Under the pieces are notes generated by a model. That model had not been told where the DNA came from. It saw only the letters and a list, made by a program, of their open reading frames with translations, and did no database searches. From the IMG/VR virus record IMGVR_UViG_3300049793_000041, positions 1 to 37,425 of that record: a stretch of 37,425 bases of DNA. One strand, 5' to 3'. The position numbers and the translations under genes are program-made. The stretch is from a virus. This document shows, in pieces, positions 36,036 to 37,425 of this stretch. Numbering within the stretch: position 1 is the stretch's first letter; each line of letters opens with the position of its first letter.

Positions 36036-36520
36036 TGCCGCACATTGGGGAAAACGCGTTATTTATTAGTTCCCAAGGTACTCTTGGTACTGCTGCGTAT
36101 ACCGCTGCAAGTTCTTATGCGCTTGTTGCCGGTTCGACATCACAGTCTTTTTCAACATTGACCTTATCAGCATCGGGGCTTGTTCAAAGTGGCGTGACTG
36201 GCACGGCAGGAATGCTTAAAATTGCTCGGGCGTCTGATGGTCTGTACGTTGGAACAGACACTATGAATGGGAACATACGCGAGGTCACTAATCAGGCTGG
36301 TGATATTGTTTGGATTCGCGGCGCGACAGAAAAATTACGAATCAACGCGGCTGGTGCTCTTGCTGCAGGAACCTTTACTGTTACGGGTGCATTCGGATGC
36401 AATGGTAGCTCTGCTCAGACGGCTGTTGCGCTTGGTGCAGCGTCAACGGATTTGGCAACAGTTATTACACTAGCAAACAATATAAGAACGGCGTTAATTG
36501 CTAATGGCATTGGGTCATAA
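36035..36520 (+). CDS. Putative tail-fibre-like virion protein (161 aa)
   Basis: The N-terminal region (IGENALFISSQGTLGTAAYT) and middle (GMLKIARASDGLYVGTDTMN, EKLRINAAGALAAGTFTVTG) follow the beta-strand repeats of tail-fibre shaft segments. The C-terminal 40 residues (CNGSSAQTAVALGAASTDLA, TVITLANNIRTALIANGIGS) match a short end module common on phage fibre proteins. It may be an accessory fibre or tail component. Starts in the upstream stop codon. Confidence 0.6.
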   Translation: MPHIGENALFISSQGTLGTAAYTAASSYALVAGSTSQSFSTLTLSASGLVQSGVTGTAGMLKIARASDGLYVGTDTMNGNIREVTNQAGDIVWIRGATEKLRINAAGALAAGTFTVTGAFGCNGSSAQTAVALGAASTDLATVITLANNIRTALIANGIGS

Positions 36521-36587
36521 AATAGTAGAATATGGACGCCACATACTCAATTTTACCGACGATGAAATTTATACCGGACTGACATGA
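36504..36587 (+). CDS. Possible 27-aa peptide coupled to the cupin-SET gene
   Basis: A short frame starts at ATG 36504, inside the end of the fibre-like gene, and encodes MALGHKIVEYGRHILNFTDD followed by EIYTGLT. Its stop overlaps the next gene's start as ATGA. No strong ribosome-binding site is seen. It may be only a coupling leader for the cupin-SET gene. Confidence 0.4.
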   Translation: MALGHKIVEYGRHILNFTDDEIYTGLT

Positions 36588-37425
36588 CGCCTGTTAAAAA
36601 TTACGGAAACAGCATTTCTAACGCGATTATGACGGGGAAAATATACCGTCTTGAGCGTGAATTGTTGCGCATGCCACAGGCTGACATAAAAACCGTTCAT
36701 TCGTTTAAGCCTGGCATATATGAAAGAACAATCACCATTCCAGAATGGACCGTTCTAACAGGTGCGGTTCATTTGACTGACTACACTGTAAGGTTGGAAA
36801 AAGGTGTTATTGAAGTAAATACCAACGACGGGATGAAAGTTCTGACTGCGCCAATTTCTTTCATCGCAAAGGCTGGATGTAAGCGTGTCGGCAGGGTTCT
36901 TGATGAAGAGGTCGTATGGACAGATGTTTACGAAAACTTGGACAATTGTAGAGACATAAAAAATATTGAGTCGCGATTGTACGAACTATCAAGCTGTGAG
37001 CTTGGTGATGATCGAGCTATTCGCAAGATTGAAGAGTGCAGAAAAGACTTTGATTTGTTTATGTTGCAAATTGGCCTTAGTCAAGAAGAAATGAACAGAA
37101 TTGTTGCTAGCGATTCAGATTTGATTGATATGCCATCCGGGTATAGTGTTGAGCTAAGAAATTCTCAAATTCACGGTATAGGCATGTTTGCAGTAAGAAA
37201 AATCGCTGAAGGCCAGCCTTTTTGTCCTGGCCGTTTAGATGATCACAGAACACCCGCTGGACGATATATTAACCACTCTCCTATGCCAAACGCGACAAGC
37301 CATAAGCAGCCGAATGGTGATATTTGGGCTGTAGCTTTGCGAGACATTCAGGAAAACGAAGAAATTACCATCGATTACCGCACATCAGTGCGTGTCAATT
37401 GTGGGATAGAGATTAAAGGAGACTT
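36584..37425 (+). CDS. Cupin-SET protein: putative protein-lysine methyltransferase (cut by contig end)
   Basis: The frame starts at ATG 36584 and continues across the artificial end to TAG at 144-146, giving 286 aa. Residues about 34-118 are a cupin-type beta-barrel (VHSFKPGIYERTITIPEWTV, LTGAVHLTDY, APISFIAKAGCKRVGRVLDE). A charged linker (about 119-180) leads to a SET domain (184-266) with HGIGMFAVRKIAEG, the signature RYINHSPMPNATSH (227-240) and EEITIDY (259-265). In SET enzymes the N-H-S and Y motifs form the pseudoknot that binds S-adenosylmethionine and the target lysine. No pre-SET or post-SET Cys clusters are present. The cupin may sense or bind the substrate. It lies beside the ejection genes, so it may be virion-associated; that is inference. 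Confidence 0.8.
   Translation, partial: MTPVKNYGNSISNAIMTGKIYRLERELLRMPQADIKTVHSFKPGIYERTITIPEWTVLTGAVHLTDYTVRLEKGVIEVNTNDGMKVLTAPISFIAKAGCKRVGRVLDEEVVWTDVYENLDNCRDIKNIESRLYELSSCELGDDRAIRKIEECRKDFDLFMLQIGLSQEEMNRIVASDSDLIDMPSGYSVELRNSQIHGIGMFAVRKIAEGQPFCPGRLDDHRTPAGRYINHSPMPNATSHKQPNGDIWAVALRDIQENEEITIDYRTSVRVNCGIEIKGD
37299..37425. repeat. Terminal direct repeat, right copy (assembly overlap)
   Basis: Identical to positions 1-127; see the left copy. The joined sequence keeps one reading frame across the seam, confirming circular closure. Coordinates after 37298 repeat those from 1. Confidence 0.93.

Overview
The window is a complete, circularly assembled genome of a short-tailed (podovirus-type) double-stranded DNA phage with P22-like virion genes. 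The first 127 bases are repeated exactly as the last 127, so the true circle is about 37,298 bp and one gene (a cupin-SET protein) is cut by the arbitrary ends. A Gram-negative host is implied by the lysis genes and lipoprotein. The protein style suggests a betaproteobacterium, but that is a low-confidence inference. I see no integrase, excisionase, CI-type repressor, partition system, DNA polymerase, primase or replicative helicase.

The genome has two transcription arms that diverge from about 18.4-18.64 kb. Leftward (minus) from PL: a 28-aa membrane peptide, an Ala-rich repeat protein, a zinc-knuckle membrane protein and two small proteins, then a structured RNA (17.02-17.15 kb). After that come a RecT-type annealing protein with a YqaJ/lambda-Exo-type exonuclease, a terminator, and a long run of tightly overlapping small genes: helix-turn-helix proteins, a GIY-YIG-like protein, a Dcm-like methyltransferase, a DUF1643 protein and unknowns. 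This arm runs down to 8.78 kb. Rightward (plus) from PR: a Cro-like protein, a Cys-triplet repeat protein, NinB, NinG, two small proteins, a second structured RNA (20.97-21.10 kb), an Ala-Asn/Ala-Tyr repeat protein, a possible replication accessory gene and small membrane proteins. It ends in a gene broken by an in-frame TGA and a tRNA-Thr.

The late arm continues rightward from 24.1 kb. A structured, gene-free leader precedes a putative virion surface protein, then small and large terminase, portal, scaffold, P22-family coat, decoration-like proteins, gp4-like and gp10-like tail accessory proteins, further tail-associated proteins and the cupin-SET protein. After crossing the contig junction come three DNA-ejection proteins, a beta-helix tailspike and a lysis cassette (lysozyme-like endolysin, holin candidate, lipoprotein). 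The late arm collides with the leftward early arm at 8.78-8.79 kb. Two free-standing HNH homing-endonuclease genes are inserted antisense, one in the lysis region and one between scaffold and coat.

The most unusual features are as follows. (1) A homologous pair of structured RNAs, one in each early arm, shows compensatory base changes and antisense pairing to a downstream site, resembling C4-type antisense RNAs of P1/P7; no protein repressor is visible. (2) Four genes carry in-frame tandem microsatellites of 6, 9 or 12 bp, including 28 consecutive Cys-X-X triplets. (3) A cupin-SET lysine-methyltransferase-like protein is encoded beside the ejection proteins. (4) A small gene carries an in-frame TGA but is otherwise intact.
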